Shown here one piece after another: positions 43,562-53,910 of a stretch of 64,000 nucleotides of DNA (position 1 is the first letter of the stretch; each line of letters opens with the position of its first letter). The notes under the pieces were generated by a model that saw nothing but the letters and a program-made list of their open reading frames with translations, was not told the origin of the DNA and did no database searches. Both the position numbers and the translations under genes were made by a program. The stretch is taken from contig NZ_LJTC01000003.1 of NCBI RefSeq assembly GCF_001306915.1, positions 186,001-250,000 on the forward strand, given 5' to 3'. The stretch comes from Pseudoalteromonas lipolytica (GTDB lineage Bacteria; Pseudomonadota; Gammaproteobacteria; Enterobacterales; Alteromonadaceae).

Positions 43562-45588
43562 TAGCAAGTATCATCAACCAATCGAGCATCGATTGGTAGG
43601 CTAATAACAAATCGTGCGCCGTGTTCATAAGGCTCGGCGCATATTTCTCCCTTCAAATTAAATTTAACTGCATTAAAAACAACATTTAACCCAAGTCCTA
43701 GGTGTTTATCGCCCATATTAGTGGTATAGAAAGGAGTAAAGATATCATGCAAGATAGTTTCCTTAATACCGACCCCGTTGTCTTGATAAATAATTTCGAC
43801 ATGCTTAGGAAAAGCTTTAATCTCGATCTCAATTAAGCCGTGTAGCTTTATTGCAAAACCATGTTCGCAGGAATTAATGATTAAGGTTTTTAATATGTCA
43901 CCAATAATTGCAGGGTAAGAAGTTATTACAACATTATCGCCCTGAATATCGAATTTAATACACTTTCCTAAAAAACTTGAGAAAGGCAGAACTCTGCGTG
44001 ATATTTCTTCTTTTAGGTTAAACTGGACTAGTGGTTTATCTAAATCAATAGACACATTGAGTGCCTTAAATTCTTCGACAATACTGGCAAGTCGAGCGAT
44101 GCTAGCCTGTATTAAATCTTTTGCATCGTTTGTATCGTTTAAAAAGCTATGAAGGTGCTTGCTAGATAGCTCTTGAGATTTAAACTTTTGGCAAATAAGT
44201 GTAAGTTGATCATCAATTAAAGAGCTAGCGGTTACAATGGTGCCAATGGGCGTATTTAATTGATGCGCCATACCAGAAACTAATGCGGTTAACGATGCTA
44301 TTTTTTCGATTTCAATAAGTTGTGCTTGTGTGTTATGAAGTTTTGTTAATGTTTTAGACAGGGCATTCTTTTGTTGCTTCGTCCTCACTGTCATCAACGT
44401 TAATACGATTAAAATTGAGCATAAGGCAAAAGCAATCGCCATAAAGATCACTTTATTTGCTTTATTTTTTGAAGCCTGAACTTGATTTGATTTAGTTAAA
44501 AGTTCTATTTCTGCTTCTTTAGTCGTTATATCTAATTCTGCTAACGCTTTGGCAAGATTAGTACTGGTTTGTCTTCTTAGAATTTTTTCTTGAGTTTCAT
44601 AGAGCTGTTTGTATGCATCAATTGCTGCATGGTAGTTTTTTTGTTGTAAATGCAAAGAGGCTGATAGCTCTTGTGTAGCTAGCAATAATTGATAGTCAGA
44701 GATTTTTTTATTTTTTAAATCAATTGACTGAATTTGTGCTAGAGCCAATGCAGGTTTATTTTGGGCTTTGTATGTTTTAGCAAGTTCTAATATTACAGCA
44801 AGCTTATCGCTTTGAAGATTATTCTCATTTAGTAAATTGAGTGCTTTTTTCAATATTATTTCTGCTTTTTTATATTGTGCTTGAGAGTTATAAATTTTTC
44901 CCTGAGTGGTTAGATTAACTATTTGGTGTGAAAGAAAGTCGTTGCTTTTCTGAAAGTTATATATGTTACTAAGTAGTTCTAATGCTTGGTCATATTTTTT
45001 TAAACCAAGCAAAGCCTTAGCAAGAAGATTACTCGTAAACGACTCATTAAAGGTATGGTTATTTGTTTTGCTGTACTCTCTAAATTTTTTAAATATTTCT
45101 GCTGCATTGTTATATAGGTGTAATTTTAAGTAGATAACAGCGATGTTGTTTTCAGTTTGCATTACAAGGTTATTATTCCTCATCTTTGCAAAAGGGAGCG
45201 CTTGTTTGTAATGATTAAGTGCTTCTTGATATAACCCTAAATGGGAATAGATATTTCCCGAAATATTATAGTAGCCATACATCAGGCTCTTATCTTTCGA
45301 TTTGGCAACCATACTCTCGAACTCTACGAGCGTAATCATCGCTTCATCTAGTTTATTATTACCAGATAAAACCCACGCTTTATAGTTAGTCATAATGATC
45401 TTCTGTTCAAGATTCAACTCAGAATTGGCTAGTATTTTATTTACTTCTTCTAAACCTAGCTGTCTTGAGTTTGCGTAAGTGTTTCTGACTTGGTTGCGTA
45501 GTTTTTCAAATTCTGTTGCTGTAATTGCGGTTGCTTGCAAAGGAACTGACAAAAACATGCCTGCGATAATTGGAACCATGAATCTCAT
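43558..45588 (-). CDS. TPR-containing sensor histidine kinase
   Basis: 676 aa. A signal peptide (ends LQATA) precedes about seven TPR-like helical repeats (residues 30-360; for example [29 protein letters not shown]). A coiled coil, one membrane segment near 380-400 ([22 protein letters not shown]) and a kinase core follow: H-box [21 protein letters not shown]-box-like [13 protein letters not shown]1 DNGVGIK, G2 [11 protein letters not shown]. The TPR part would lie in the periplasm as a sensor. No response regulator is encoded beside it, so its partner is elsewhere. Confidence 0.85.
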   Translation of the reverse strand: MRFMVPIIAGMFLSVPLQATAITATEFEKLRNQVRNTYANSRQLGLEEVNKILANSELNLEQKIIMTNYKAWVLSGNNKLDEAMITLVEFESMVAKSKDKSLMYGYYNISGNIYSHLGLYQEALNHYKQALPFAKMRNNNLVMQTENNIAVIYLKLHLYNNAAEIFKKFREYSKTNNHTFNESFTSNLLAKALLGLKKYDQALELLSNIYNFQKSNDFLSHQIVNLTTQGKIYNSQAQYKKAEIILKKALNLLNENNLQSDKLAVILELAKTYKAQNKPALALAQIQSIDLKNKKISDYQLLLATQELSASLHLQQKNYHAAIDAYKQLYETQEKILRRQTSTNLAKALAELDITTKEAEIELLTKSNQVQASKNKANKVIFMAIAFALCSILIVLTLMTVRTKQQKNALSKTLTKLHNTQAQLIEIEKIASLTALVSGMAHQLNTPIGTIVTASSLIDDQLTLICQKFKSQELSSKHLHSFLNDTNDAKDLIQASIARLASIVEEFKALNVSIDLDKPLVQFNLKEEISRRVLPFSSFLGKCIKFDIQGDNVVITSYPAIIGDILKTLIINSCEHGFAIKLHGLIEIEIKAFPKHVEIIYQDNGVGIKETILHDIFTPFYTTNMGDKHLGLGLNVVFNAVKFNLKGEICAEPYEHGARFVISLPIDARLVDDTCY

Positions 45589-45931
45589 GATTTATTCCTA
45601 TCCAAGCAAACATGTATCATCTGACAATACGTGTTTACTCTACTGCTTTAAGATGATGTTCATTGTAAGTTTTCACTCATTTTAAGGGCATCTGAAAAGG
45701 CTTAAATTAAAGGCAGAATTCTCGTGCATGTTTAAAAAAAGCATTAAAGGTTAATTTAAGGTAACGCCAAAAATGTATTTTTCTAGTTATAAATTCTTAT
45801 ATTTAATGCTGGTCATACCTATTTAATTGCTAGCTATTGACTAGGTTAGGGTTATAAATAAAATATGCTGGCTTTCAACTCTGAGAGCTAGAGTTAACCC
45901 CTAACCACTCACGCAGTTTAAGAGTATTTTT
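45589..45931 (+). other. Intergenic leader with nested inverted repeats
   Basis: 343 bp without a gene. GTTAGGGTTA at 45845-45854 can pair with TAACCCCTAAC near 45895-45905, enclosing a perfect 6-bp hairpin AACTCT/AGAGTT (45877-45882, 45890-45895). Together they form a folded segment just before the STAS-like gene. TTGACT near 45838 may be its -35 box. Confidence 0.4.
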
Positions 45932-46300
45932 ATGTCAAACGTGTCTACTTGCATTACCTATGATGCATCTACGTCGTTAGTTATGATGACGTTAAGAGGG
46001 ACGGCAAGCGCACAGGATGTGATTAACTTTTACCAAATCGCCCAACAATACTCAGTATTATATGGGTCAGATAAAATACTCGTTGACGTGTCTGAGTTGA
46101 CGCACAATTTCGCACCTGCTGATTTATTCACAATTATGCCGGCAGTGGCAAACTCTTTGAAAGAAGCTGTTGTAGCAATTGTCGTAAGTTTTGATGGTTT
46201 TATGCACGACTTATTTATGCAAAAAGCAAAGCGCTATAACTTACAAGCTGAAAACTTTGAATGTTTTAACAAAGCAAAAAATTGGCTGGTTCGTCAATAA
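45932..46300 (+). CDS. SpoIIAA/STAS-like protein
   Basis: 122 aa, soluble. A beta-strand start (ITYDASTSLVMMTLRGTASAQDVINFY), a central KILVDVSELTH strand followed by a helix, and a final helix fit the SpoIIAA-like/STAS fold. The phospho-accepting serine motif of true anti-anti-sigma factors is not clear (DVSELTHNF is a candidate). The function is unknown. It stands alone with its own leader. Confidence 0.6.
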   Translation: MSNVSTCITYDASTSLVMMTLRGTASAQDVINFYQIAQQYSVLYGSDKILVDVSELTHNFAPADLFTIMPAVANSLKEAVVAIVVSFDGFMHDLFMQKAKRYNLQAENFECFNKAKNWLVRQ

Positions 46301-46465
46301 TTGGTCGAGCTAGTCATCGCTATTTTGTTGTGTATATCTGGGCTTACAAATACCGCTAATTTTTAGCTTTTATTGTGCGATTTACCTTGATGTTTACCGC
46401 CAAAACCTAGCAATTCATTACGTAACCTTTTAAACTGTTTAGCCAATTAATAATTATAATTTGTT

Positions 46466-47398
46466 ATGACAGCAACTAGGATAGATGCAAGCAAACTAGC
46501 TCAAAATTCAGAGCCGTTTAGCTTCAATGATCAACAAAAAAATTCTCTTTTTGCCCAGCTTAAACAGCAACGTGGCATCTTATCTCAAACAGATATTTCT
46601 TCTCTTTGTCAGCAGTTTCAGGTTAGCCAACTTGAGTTACTAAAAGCCTGTGTACCCGTCGCAAGTTTATTTTCTGTGGCGCCTATTTCTAAATTCTACG
46701 TGGGCGCTATTGCAGTTGGGTTAAATGAGCAAGACGAAACAAATTTCTATTTTGGCGCTAATGTTGAGTTTTCTCATCAAGCCTTGAGTTTAGTCGTTCA
46801 TGCTGAGCAATCAGCGATTAATAATGCATGGCTTAATGGCGCGCAAGCAGTACAAAGAATTGCAATCAGTGACGCTCCTTGTGGCTATTGCCGTCAATTT
46901 ATGAATGAATTGAGTACTGCAGACTCACTTGAGATTTTATTGCCAGAGCGTAACTTTAACCTTCATGAGTTATTACCTTATTCATTTGGCCCGAAAGATT
47001 TAGGTAATGATGCGTGTTTATTTTCGCATAAGCAAAGTGATAAACAATTTGCCGACCTTACCATTGATGACGCAAAACTTATTCAATTAGCACTCAATGC
47101 ATATGTGCCATACACAGGTAATTTTAGTGCTGTTAAATTAAGTACATTTACCGAAGGGGATTTTTACGGAAGCTATGCCGAAAATGCAGCCTATAGTCCA
47201 AGCCTTTCGCCATTACAAAGTGCATTGAGTCAGTTTTATCTTGCGGGTTTAAGCTTTGATGATAAAACAGTTAAGTCGATAACCTTGTTAGAAACACAAG
47301 GGGCAGAAAATCAATATGAGGTGGCTAAATCTGTGCTGGCAAGCTTTGCAAACCCACCAGCATTTGAGCACTATATTGCGAAATTAAGTAACGCTTAA
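46466..47398 (+). CDS. cdd: Cytidine deaminase
   Basis: 310 aa, the long duplicated form known from E. coli (294 aa). The catalytic domain has [13 protein letters not shown] (zinc His and catalytic Glu) and [14 protein letters not shown] (two zinc cysteines). The C-terminal half keeps the fold without the zinc site. It turns cytidine and deoxycytidine into uridine and deoxyuridine for salvage. It is convergent with udp, with a 4-bp overlap, so the two successive steps of pyrimidine salvage are neighbours. Confidence 0.95.
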   Translation: MTATRIDASKLAQNSEPFSFNDQQKNSLFAQLKQQRGILSQTDISSLCQQFQVSQLELLKACVPVASLFSVAPISKFYVGAIAVGLNEQDETNFYFGANVEFSHQALSLVVHAEQSAINNAWLNGAQAVQRIAISDAPCGYCRQFMNELSTADSLEILLPERNFNLHELLPYSFGPKDLGNDACLFSHKQSDKQFADLTIDDAKLIQLALNAYVPYTGNFSAVKLSTFTEGDFYGSYAENAAYSPSLSPLQSALSQFYLAGLSFDDKTVKSITLLETQGAENQYEVAKSVLASFANPPAFEHYIAKLSNA

Positions 47399-48150
47399 TT
47401 AAGCAATAGTTTTGCAGCTTCAATGACGACGGCGACTGATTTTTTCTCAATCTCGCCGTGGTCAACATTCGGAATCTCTTGTTTAGTACGATTTACTAAA
47501 ACACCTGCAACACATGCTGCGCGTAAGCCAAGGGCAGCACACATAGTAAATAGTGTTGCTGATTCCATCTCGTAGTTCATCACACCTAGTTTTTGCCACT
47601 CTTCACAGCTGCCTTGGAATGAGCGCGGAACATAACCTGAATAAGTATCGTAACGCTCTTGACCTGGGTAGAATGTGTCACTTGATGCAGTAATACCAAT
47701 GTGGAAATTAATTCCTAATTTATCACATGCATTGACCATTGCTTGTGTAGCAAAAAAGTCAGACACAGCAGGGTAGCTTAGTGGTGCAAAATGCTGGCTT
47801 GCGCCATCTAATCGAACAGATGCTTGGCTAATTAAAATGTCGCCTTCATTGATGTGCGGCTGAATAGCACCGGTCGTGCCAATTCGCAAAAAGGTATCAA
47901 TACCAAGTTGGGCAAGCTCTTCAACAGCAATTGAAGTAGATGGGCCGCCAATACCGGTTGAACAAACGACAACACTGTGGCCGTTTAGCTCACCACGGTA
48001 AACATGAAATTCACGAGTCTTCGCTAAGCATTCAGGGTTATCAAGAAGCGTAGAAATGCGTGCTGAGCGGTCAGGATCGCCAGGTACGATAGCAAGAGTT
48101 GCCCCTTTTAAGTCGTCACGTGTGATCCCTAAGTGAAATACCTTTTCCAT
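47395..48150 (-). CDS. udp: Uridine phosphorylase
   Basis: 251 aa, matching Udp. [65 protein letters not shown] and [31 protein letters not shown] are the phosphate, ribose and base sites of the NP-I family. It splits uridine to uracil and ribose-1-phosphate. Upstream lie TGCAA-GAA-TTGCA (48238-48250) and GGACA-GA-TGTCC (48209-48220), small palindromes that might be regulator sites. Confidence 0.96.
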   Translation of the reverse strand: MEKVFHLGITRDDLKGATLAIVPGDPDRSARISTLLDNPECLAKTREFHVYRGELNGHSVVVCSTGIGGPSTSIAVEELAQLGIDTFLRIGTTGAIQPHINEGDILISQASVRLDGASQHFAPLSYPAVSDFFATQAMVNACDKLGINFHIGITASSDTFYPGQERYDTYSGYVPRSFQGSCEEWQKLGVMNYEMESATLFTMCAALGLRAACVAGVLVNRTKQEIPNVDHGEIEKKSVAVVIEAAKLLLN

Positions 48151-48295
48151 TATTAAACCTTATTTTTGTCTAAAGCGTAATACTTTAATCATATGTGTTT
48201 AAAGTACAGGACAGATGTCCGATTAACTTAACAATGTTGCAAGAATTGCACAGTTAACCTAAACCTAAAGATGTCACCTTTAATGAGGATACATT

Positions 48296-49075
48296 ATGCC
48301 AGCATCATCTTCTATGAACAAAAATCACGAATTTGCTCGTTGTTTAGAGAGCTCTCAAATATCTGCATCTGCACCGTTTCATTGGTTAGCACTTGCATTT
48401 AAGGACATCGCTAATGCGCCAATACTGAGCCTTGTCTACGGATTAGTATTTACCTTGATACCAGCGACAATTATGTATTTTGTATATCAGTTTGATACGC
48501 ACTTAGTTATTTTGCCTGCTGTGGTTGGCTTTGCATTAATAGGCCCTGCCTTTGCTGCTGGCCTTTATGATGTAGCGTGGGAGCTTGAAAAAGGCCATAA
48601 ACCTACTCTAATGCATAGCCTTAAATCTATGTTTAGAAACCCAGCAGGTGAATGGGGCTTTGCTGTGTTATTAATGGTGATTATGATTGTTTGGATGCGT
48701 TTAGCTGCGCTCATCCACGCCCTATATCCGAATGTTGTTAACCCGAGTTTTGAGCAGTTATCTGCGTTTTTAACGCTCGGTAGTATTGTCGGTGGTATCT
48801 TACTGGTCACTGTATTTGCTATCTCAGCGTTTACCCCGCAAATTATGATGGAACGCCGAGTTGATATCATGACTGCGGTAATTTCTTCAATGAATGCGGT
48901 TAAAACCAATTTTGCTGCCATGGTTGTTTGGGCTGGGATAATACTCTGTTTAGTGTTTGTTGGTTTTATTACAGGCACTGCTGGGTTTATTGTGATTATG
49001 CCTTTATTAAGCTACGCCAGTTGGCATGCATACATTGCTGTTATCAAAACCAAGAAGCCAAGAGGCTACGAATAA
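48296..49075 (+). CDS. DUF2189-family membrane protein
   Basis: 259 aa with six hydrophobic segments. FHWLALAFKDIANAPILSLVYGLVF and GPAFAAGLYDVAWELEKGHKPTL, followed by paired helices, are the DUF2189 pattern. In marine proteobacteria such proteins are often near respiratory genes, but no function is established. The gene is divergent from udp. Confidence 0.8.
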   Translation: MPASSSMNKNHEFARCLESSQISASAPFHWLALAFKDIANAPILSLVYGLVFTLIPATIMYFVYQFDTHLVILPAVVGFALIGPAFAAGLYDVAWELEKGHKPTLMHSLKSMFRNPAGEWGFAVLLMVIMIVWMRLAALIHALYPNVVNPSFEQLSAFLTLGSIVGGILLVTVFAISAFTPQIMMERRVDIMTAVISSMNAVKTNFAAMVVWAGIILCLVFVGFITGTAGFIVIMPLLSYASWHAYIAVIKTKKPRGYE

Positions 49076-49364
49076 TGAGTATTCACTTCGTTTGAATATA
49101 AATCTATAGCGGCAATCGACTCGGTTGCCGCAAAATTTGACTTTCTTTTCGCGCATGTTATACCTGCCAAAATACAGCGCTCTTATTTGACTAGAGCAGT
49201 TTAAATTCATCTGCATTGAAAATATAATCATTTAATATCAGTGAGTTATAGGTTTGGTTGAGCAAGTGATTGTTGACTCTTAAAAATCTTAACTATACAC
49301 AAACCTGATTGCGCAAGTTTTTTAATTACGCATGAATATGCAGATAATAATCAGCGGAGTAGAG

Positions 49365-50474
49365 ATGAGTAACACACAAAAAGCATTCCACGAAAAACTA
49401 AGTCAGTGTCTTTGTCCTCCTGGCGATGGTGTATTTACAGTAAATACAGCAAAAGAGCGTAAAGATGCGTTGCGTACTAAATTATACGGTCAAACAGACA
49501 ATGTTGATGTGCTTTGGAAAGAGTCACTTGAAACATTGGCAGAGTCTGAGCACAAAGCCGTTATTTTAGGTATTAGCTCTGACTGCGGCGGTGGTATATT
49601 ACGTGGTGCTAACTGGGGACCTCTTTTTTTACGCTCTACCTTGATTGATCAACAACCGCAAGCACGCGCTTTTGATTTAGGTGATGTGCGTGTGATCCCA
49701 CATTTACTGCATGATAAATACCTTAACGATGCGACCATCACAAACTGCCAAAAAGCGTTATATGCTGATGAAAACAGTGAATACCATGTATCACCTTTGT
49801 CTATCACTGAAGATGTCTGTGACGGCTTTTATGCGAACTACCCTGATAAGGGTATTTTTGGTATCGGTGGCGACCACTCAATTAGCTACCCGCTAACTAA
49901 AGCTTACTTAAAAGCAAAACGTGATGCTGGCAAACGCACTGCAATCATTCACTTTGATGCTCATACAGATTTATTAGTAGAGCGTCTTGGTATTGATTTA
50001 TGCTTTGGTTCTTGGTGTACACATATTCTTGAGTACTTACCAGCGCCACGTAACCTAATTCAATTTGGTATCCGCTCTAGTGGTAAGCCTAAGCAACATT
50101 GGGAAGACACGTTTGGTGTTAAACAACATTGGGCCCACGAAATCATCGAACGTGGCTCTAAAGCAGTTGCTGAAGAAGTGATTGCACAGCTTAAAGCAGA
50201 TAATGTTGATGAGCTTTATGTGAGCTTTGATATTGATGCGCTTGATGAAAGCTTTGCTTCAGCGACAGGAACACCAGAAGCAGGTGGCTTAACACCTCAG
50301 CATGCATTAGACATTCTTGTTGCATTGGCTGACGAGTTCCCAATTACAGGTGCTGATATGATGGAAATCGCGCCATTCACCGACAGCTCACTAATCGGCC
50401 AAACAAGTTCTGAAACGACACTCAGAGAAGGTGCTAAAATCTCTGCATTTTTGATTGGTGCAATGAATAAGTAA
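49365..50474 (+). CDS. Arginase/agmatinase-family (ureohydrolase) enzyme
   Basis: 369 aa from ATG 49365, where GGAG is 5 bp upstream; a start at 49332 is possible. The binuclear manganese motifs are complete: GGDHSISYPLT, IHFDAHTDLL and SFDIDALDESFASATGTPEAGG. The family splits guanidino compounds (arginine, agmatine, guanidinobutyrate, formiminoglutamate). The N-terminal extension of about 100 residues resembles formimidoylglutamase/arginase-like marine proteins. Because a cyanophycin locus lies 3-10 kb away, arginine is an attractive substrate, but this is inference. A strong terminator follows. Confidence 0.85.
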   Translation: MSNTQKAFHEKLSQCLCPPGDGVFTVNTAKERKDALRTKLYGQTDNVDVLWKESLETLAESEHKAVILGISSDCGGGILRGANWGPLFLRSTLIDQQPQARAFDLGDVRVIPHLLHDKYLNDATITNCQKALYADENSEYHVSPLSITEDVCDGFYANYPDKGIFGIGGDHSISYPLTKAYLKAKRDAGKRTAIIHFDAHTDLLVERLGIDLCFGSWCTHILEYLPAPRNLIQFGIRSSGKPKQHWEDTFGVKQHWAHEIIERGSKAVAEEVIAQLKADNVDELYVSFDIDALDESFASATGTPEAGGLTPQHALDILVALADEFPITGADMMEIAPFTDSSLIGQTSSETTLREGAKISAFLIGAMNK

Positions 50475-50488
50475 TTCATTTTGCAAGA

Positions 50489-50519
50489 TTAGCGGAAACT
50501 TAGTTTCCGCTAATTGTTT
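50489..50519 (+). terminator. Rho-independent terminator after the arginase-family gene
   Basis: A perfect 11-bp stem (50489-50499 with 50503-50513) and a 3-nt loop, followed by TTGTTTATTT. Confidence 0.87.
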
Positions 50520-50599
50520 ATTTCTGTTTTACATTTCAAATTTCATCACCTCGCGCTATATTTGTATAAAAAATAATTATAATTTCCGGTATAGCGATT

Positions 50600-51292
50600 A
50601 TGCATAAGCTCTTTATCTTACTTTGTTTACTAGTGTCTTTACCTGTATTCTCTGCAATTACAGTGGTCACTGAAAATTTACCGCAGTTACAGTATCAAGA
50701 TGAGAATGGTGAGTTAGTGGGGACTGTAGTTGATAAAGTACTAACATCGCTCAAGCAAAGTAACATCAACTATGAAATTTCTGTGAACCCTTGGTCTGTT
50801 TCTTACAATGCGGCTCTTAGAGATGAAAATACATGTATATTCTCAATAGCTAGATTACCTGCTAGGGAGCGTGATTTTATCTGGTTGTCAAAACTTGGAC
50901 GTTTCTCTGCTTCATTTTATTCGTTTAATTTTCAGCAAATTTCAATTAGTAATTTACAACAAGCTAAGCAATACCGTATTGCGGTGCTAAAAGATAATTA
51001 CTCTCATATTTTCTTAAAAGAACATGGCTTTGATGAAACAAATCAGCTGATATTACTTGATAGTTTTGACAATATTTATGATGTGTTAAAAAGTCGTCGA
51101 ACGAGCATAGATTTAGTCGTTTTAAGTGATCAACAATTTGATTTTGAATTACAAAAAGACTCTACACTCAACTCACTAAAACCAGTGTTTAGTATTCCAG
51201 TTGTTAATCCTGACTTATATTTTGCTTGTAATAAAAATATGAACACTGCATGGCTTGAGAAGTTAAGTAAAGCCTTTGCTGATTACGATTAA
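50600..51292 (+). CDS. Periplasmic solute-binding (SBP_bac_3-like) protein
   Basis: 230 aa with a signal peptide (FILLCLLVSLPVFSA). AITVVTENLPQLQYQDENGELVGTVVDKVLTSLKQ is the start of the family-3 binding fold, and YRIAVLKDNYSHIFLKEHGFDE begins the second lobe. No transporter genes are adjacent. Proteins like this in Alteromonadales often stand alone and may sense rather than carry ligands. The ligand is unknown. Confidence 0.8.
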   Translation: MHKLFILLCLLVSLPVFSAITVVTENLPQLQYQDENGELVGTVVDKVLTSLKQSNINYEISVNPWSVSYNAALRDENTCIFSIARLPARERDFIWLSKLGRFSASFYSFNFQQISISNLQQAKQYRIAVLKDNYSHIFLKEHGFDETNQLILLDSFDNIYDVLKSRRTSIDLVVLSDQQFDFELQKDSTLNSLKPVFSIPVVNPDLYFACNKNMNTAWLEKLSKAFADYD

Positions 51293-51315
51293 AAATAGCA
51301 CTTGTTGATTGTAAT

Positions 51316-51342
51316 AAAGCGGCTATAATCAGCTGCTTTTTG
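51316..51342 (+). terminator. Rho-independent terminator after the binding-protein gene
   Basis: AAAGCGGCT pairs with AGCTGCTTT (one G-T wobble) around a 6-nt loop, followed by TTTTTG-like sequence. It starts about 24 bp after the stop. Confidence 0.75.
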
Positions 51343-51430
51343 TCCATTCTCGCCAAACTCTAGCTAGCAAAACGAGCAAAAAGTTGTTTGCATTCAACAC
51401 CCTGAATGCGTTTAATTGTTAGGAGTTACA

Positions 51431-52717
51431 ATGAGTGACTTACTCATTATTATTATTTTAATTCTGATCAGTGCGTTGTTTGCTATGAGCGAAATTGCAA
51501 TAGCAGCATCACGCAAGATTAAATTACGAGTAATGGTGGACGAGGGGAGTTCTAAAGCCCAAGCGGTGCTGGCGTTGCAAGAGCAACCTGGTGCTTTCTT
51601 TGCCATGATACAAATTGCCCTAAATGCAATTGCCATTTTGGGTGGTATTGTTGGTGAGCAAGCATTATCGCCTTATATCGAACAAATCTTAGGTATGATT
51701 TATCAAGGACCTTTACTAAGCCAAATCAGCTTTTTGATTTCGTTTTTGAGTATTACCTCTTTGTTTATTCTATTTGCTGACTTATTACCTAAACGGTTAG
51801 CAATGATTATGCCGGAAGCCGTTGCAGTTAATGTGGTTTCTATAATGCGCTGGGTAACTTTTGCGTTAACACCCTTTGTCGTTTTCTTTAATGGAATTAC
51901 CAACCTGATTTTGCGCGCGTTTAAAGTACCCGCTGAACGAGAAGACATTGTTACGACAGAAGACATTGTGGCGATGATGGATGCAGGGGCAGAGTACGGT
52001 AGCTTACAGCAACAAGAATATGAGTTAATTGGCAATGTATTCGATTTAGAAGCGCGTTTTTTATCGAGTGTAATGACTCCTCGTGATCAAATTGTCTATT
52101 TTGATGTTAAAGCTGATGCTCAAGAAGTGGCGACCAAAATTATCGAACATCCACATAACCACTTTTTAGTCTGTGATGGTAATTTAGATAAATTAATAGG
52201 TTCAGTTGAATCAAAAGATATTTTGCGCAAAGTGCTTAAAGGGCAAAGCGCCGAAATTGATAATGAATTGATAAGCCAAGATATTTTTTATCTTCCAGAA
52301 ACATTGAGTTTGTCTGAAGCTTTAAACACATTCAAAAAAGCGGCTGAACCATTTGCCGTTGTGGTTAACGAGTATGCACTCATGGTAGGTATTGTCACTG
52401 TCAAAGATTTAATGAAAGGCTTTATGGGGGATTTAATTAGCCATCAAGGCGAAGAGTTAATTATTCAACGTGATAATTCATCTTGGCTGGTCGATGGTTT
52501 AACACCTGTGGTTGAGCTTGCTAAGGTACTTGAAATTGAAGAGTTCCCTGAGCAATCTCATTACGAAACAGTCGCAGGGTTTTTGATCTACACCATGAAA
52601 CGCCTGCCTAAACGCGCTGAGTTTATTAATTTTGGTGGCTATAAGTTTGAAGTTGTCGATGTTGAAGGAGTGAAAGTCGAGCAACTACTCGTTACTCGCA
52701 TTTCGGATACTGTTTAG
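51431..52717 (+). CDS. CNNM/CorC-HlyC family membrane protein (hemolysin-like)
   Basis: 428 aa from ATG 51431, with AGGAG at 51421-51425. A DUF21/CNNM transmembrane domain (residues 1-190; three to four segments with AMSEIAIAASRKIKLR) is followed by a CBS pair (MTPRDQIVYFDVKADAQEV, PFAVVVNEYALMVGIVTVKDL) and a CorC_HlyC domain at the C-terminus. Members include YtfL/PaeA and YfjD, linked to divalent cation or polyamine export. A GC hairpin overlaps the stop codon. Confidence 0.87.
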   Translation: MSDLLIIIILILISALFAMSEIAIAASRKIKLRVMVDEGSSKAQAVLALQEQPGAFFAMIQIALNAIAILGGIVGEQALSPYIEQILGMIYQGPLLSQISFLISFLSITSLFILFADLLPKRLAMIMPEAVAVNVVSIMRWVTFALTPFVVFFNGITNLILRAFKVPAEREDIVTTEDIVAMMDAGAEYGSLQQQEYELIGNVFDLEARFLSSVMTPRDQIVYFDVKADAQEVATKIIEHPHNHFLVCDGNLDKLIGSVESKDILRKVLKGQSAEIDNELISQDIFYLPETLSLSEALNTFKKAAEPFAVVVNEYALMVGIVTVKDLMKGFMGDLISHQGEELIIQRDNSSWLVDGLTPVVELAKVLEIEEFPEQSHYETVAGFLIYTMKRLPKRAEFINFGGYKFEVVDVEGVKVEQLLVTRISDTV

Positions 52718-52732
52718 GCCGCCGATGCGGCC
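52717..52732. terminator. Short GC hairpin between convergent genes
   Basis: GGCCGC-CGAT-GCGGCC is a perfect 6-bp stem starting at the last base of the CNNM-family stop and ending next to the IadA-like stop. No T run, so a weak bidirectional terminator at best. Confidence 0.45.
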
Positions 52733-53899
52733 TTACTCAAAGGCGCCTTTCACAAGGGCTTTGCCTTTGCTTACCATATGAACACCCTTTGACCAGCATT
52801 CTGTTGGCGCAAGCGTTGTTTTATTAAGTAGCACAAGATCGGCATCTGCATTTTGCTTAATGACACCTTTATTGATACCCAGTATCTGTGCAGGGTTTGA
52901 TGTAATCGCCATTAAAGCGTGTTCAATCGAAACATTAAACTTTTGCACTGCTTCTACAAACGAGCCATGCAATGTGGACTCTTTACCGACTTCAAGGCCA
53001 AGCAGATTATAGCTTTTGTCAAAAATAGGGAGGCTTGCATGGCCATCAGAGCTCATAGTGAGCTTTGTTGGGTCGACCTTATTCTCTAGGCAATAAGCGA
53101 GTGCGTGTGCGGCAGAGTATTCGCCATGAGCAAGGTCATACTCGGTTGTACTTGTTGTAAAATCGATAGTGCCACCGGCTTTACAAAACTCTACCCCAGC
53201 ATTAAGTAAGTCGATATTACGATTCATGTGAGTTGGGTAAAATTGTGCCAGCGAAATATCGGTTAGCTTATCAACCTCATGTAATAACGATAAATGTGTA
53301 TCAACAGGGCCAACATGAATGCTGACAGTGCCTTTTTTACCACTTAACATGCCTGCCACTTTTGCCTCAGCGGCAAGCTGTGCCAGCTGTTGCACCGTGG
53401 GTTGGCTACTACGATGATCAGATATAGCAACTTCACCCACACCAATAAACTCATCAATGTACATTAAATCGCTGGTGACTGAGCCTGTCAGTGTTTTCGC
53501 AGGTAAATGATATGAGCCCGAATGACAAAACACGTTGAGCCCAAGCTCTTTCAGCTCTTTTGCTTTAGCAATCAGGTTACTATGAGTTCGGCTACTTGAG
53601 TCAGTGCCAAGGGCTGCAATAACGGTTGTTGTGCCATGTAATGTTGCATCAGTCAGGTTCATTTCAGGTGTTCTGCTTGCAAAGCCAGCTTCGCCGCCTC
53701 CGCCAGTTATATGAACGAGTGAATCTACAAACCCTGGGGCTAAAATACAATGAGTGCCATCGACTGTGGTAATCCTCTGATAAGTATCGATGGTGATTTC
53801 AGGCTGTATATCAACTATTTTTCCGCCAGCAATAAGAACATCTTGAGTGCCTAAAGGTGAGGGGGCGAAAACGTCTGCGCCTTTTATAAGTGTTAACAT
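52733..53899 (-). CDS. iadA: Isoaspartyl (beta-aspartyl) dipeptidase-like amidohydrolase
   Basis: 388 aa, the IadA length. Family blocks: APGFVDSLVHITGGGGEAG, SRTPEMNLTDATLHGTTTV, GSYHLPAKTLTGSV, AISDHRSSQPT, IHVGPVD, PTHMNRN and TMSSDGHASLP, the last three carrying metal ligands. Two departures are visible: the first His of the HxH metal pair is Leu61 (codon CTC), and Glu stands where E. coli has the carbamylated Lys (GEVAISDHRS). This may mark a subfamily with a different metal centre. It should split beta-linked Asp-X dipeptides. Placed 11 bp after a YfcC-type transporter, its likely substrate is beta-Asp-Arg from cyanophycin. Confidence 0.82.
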   Translation of the reverse strand: MLTLIKGADVFAPSPLGTQDVLIAGGKIVDIQPEITIDTYQRITTVDGTHCILAPGFVDSLVHITGGGGEAGFASRTPEMNLTDATLHGTTTVIAALGTDSSSRTHSNLIAKAKELKELGLNVFCHSGSYHLPAKTLTGSVTSDLMYIDEFIGVGEVAISDHRSSQPTVQQLAQLAAEAKVAGMLSGKKGTVSIHVGPVDTHLSLLHEVDKLTDISLAQFYPTHMNRNIDLLNAGVEFCKAGGTIDFTTSTTEYDLAHGEYSAAHALAYCLENKVDPTKLTMSSDGHASLPIFDKSYNLLGLEVGKESTLHGSFVEAVQKFNVSIEHALMAITSNPAQILGINKGVIKQNADADLVLLNKTTLAPTECWSKGVHMVSKGKALVKGAFE

Positions 53900-53910
53900 A
53901 ATTAAATCTT

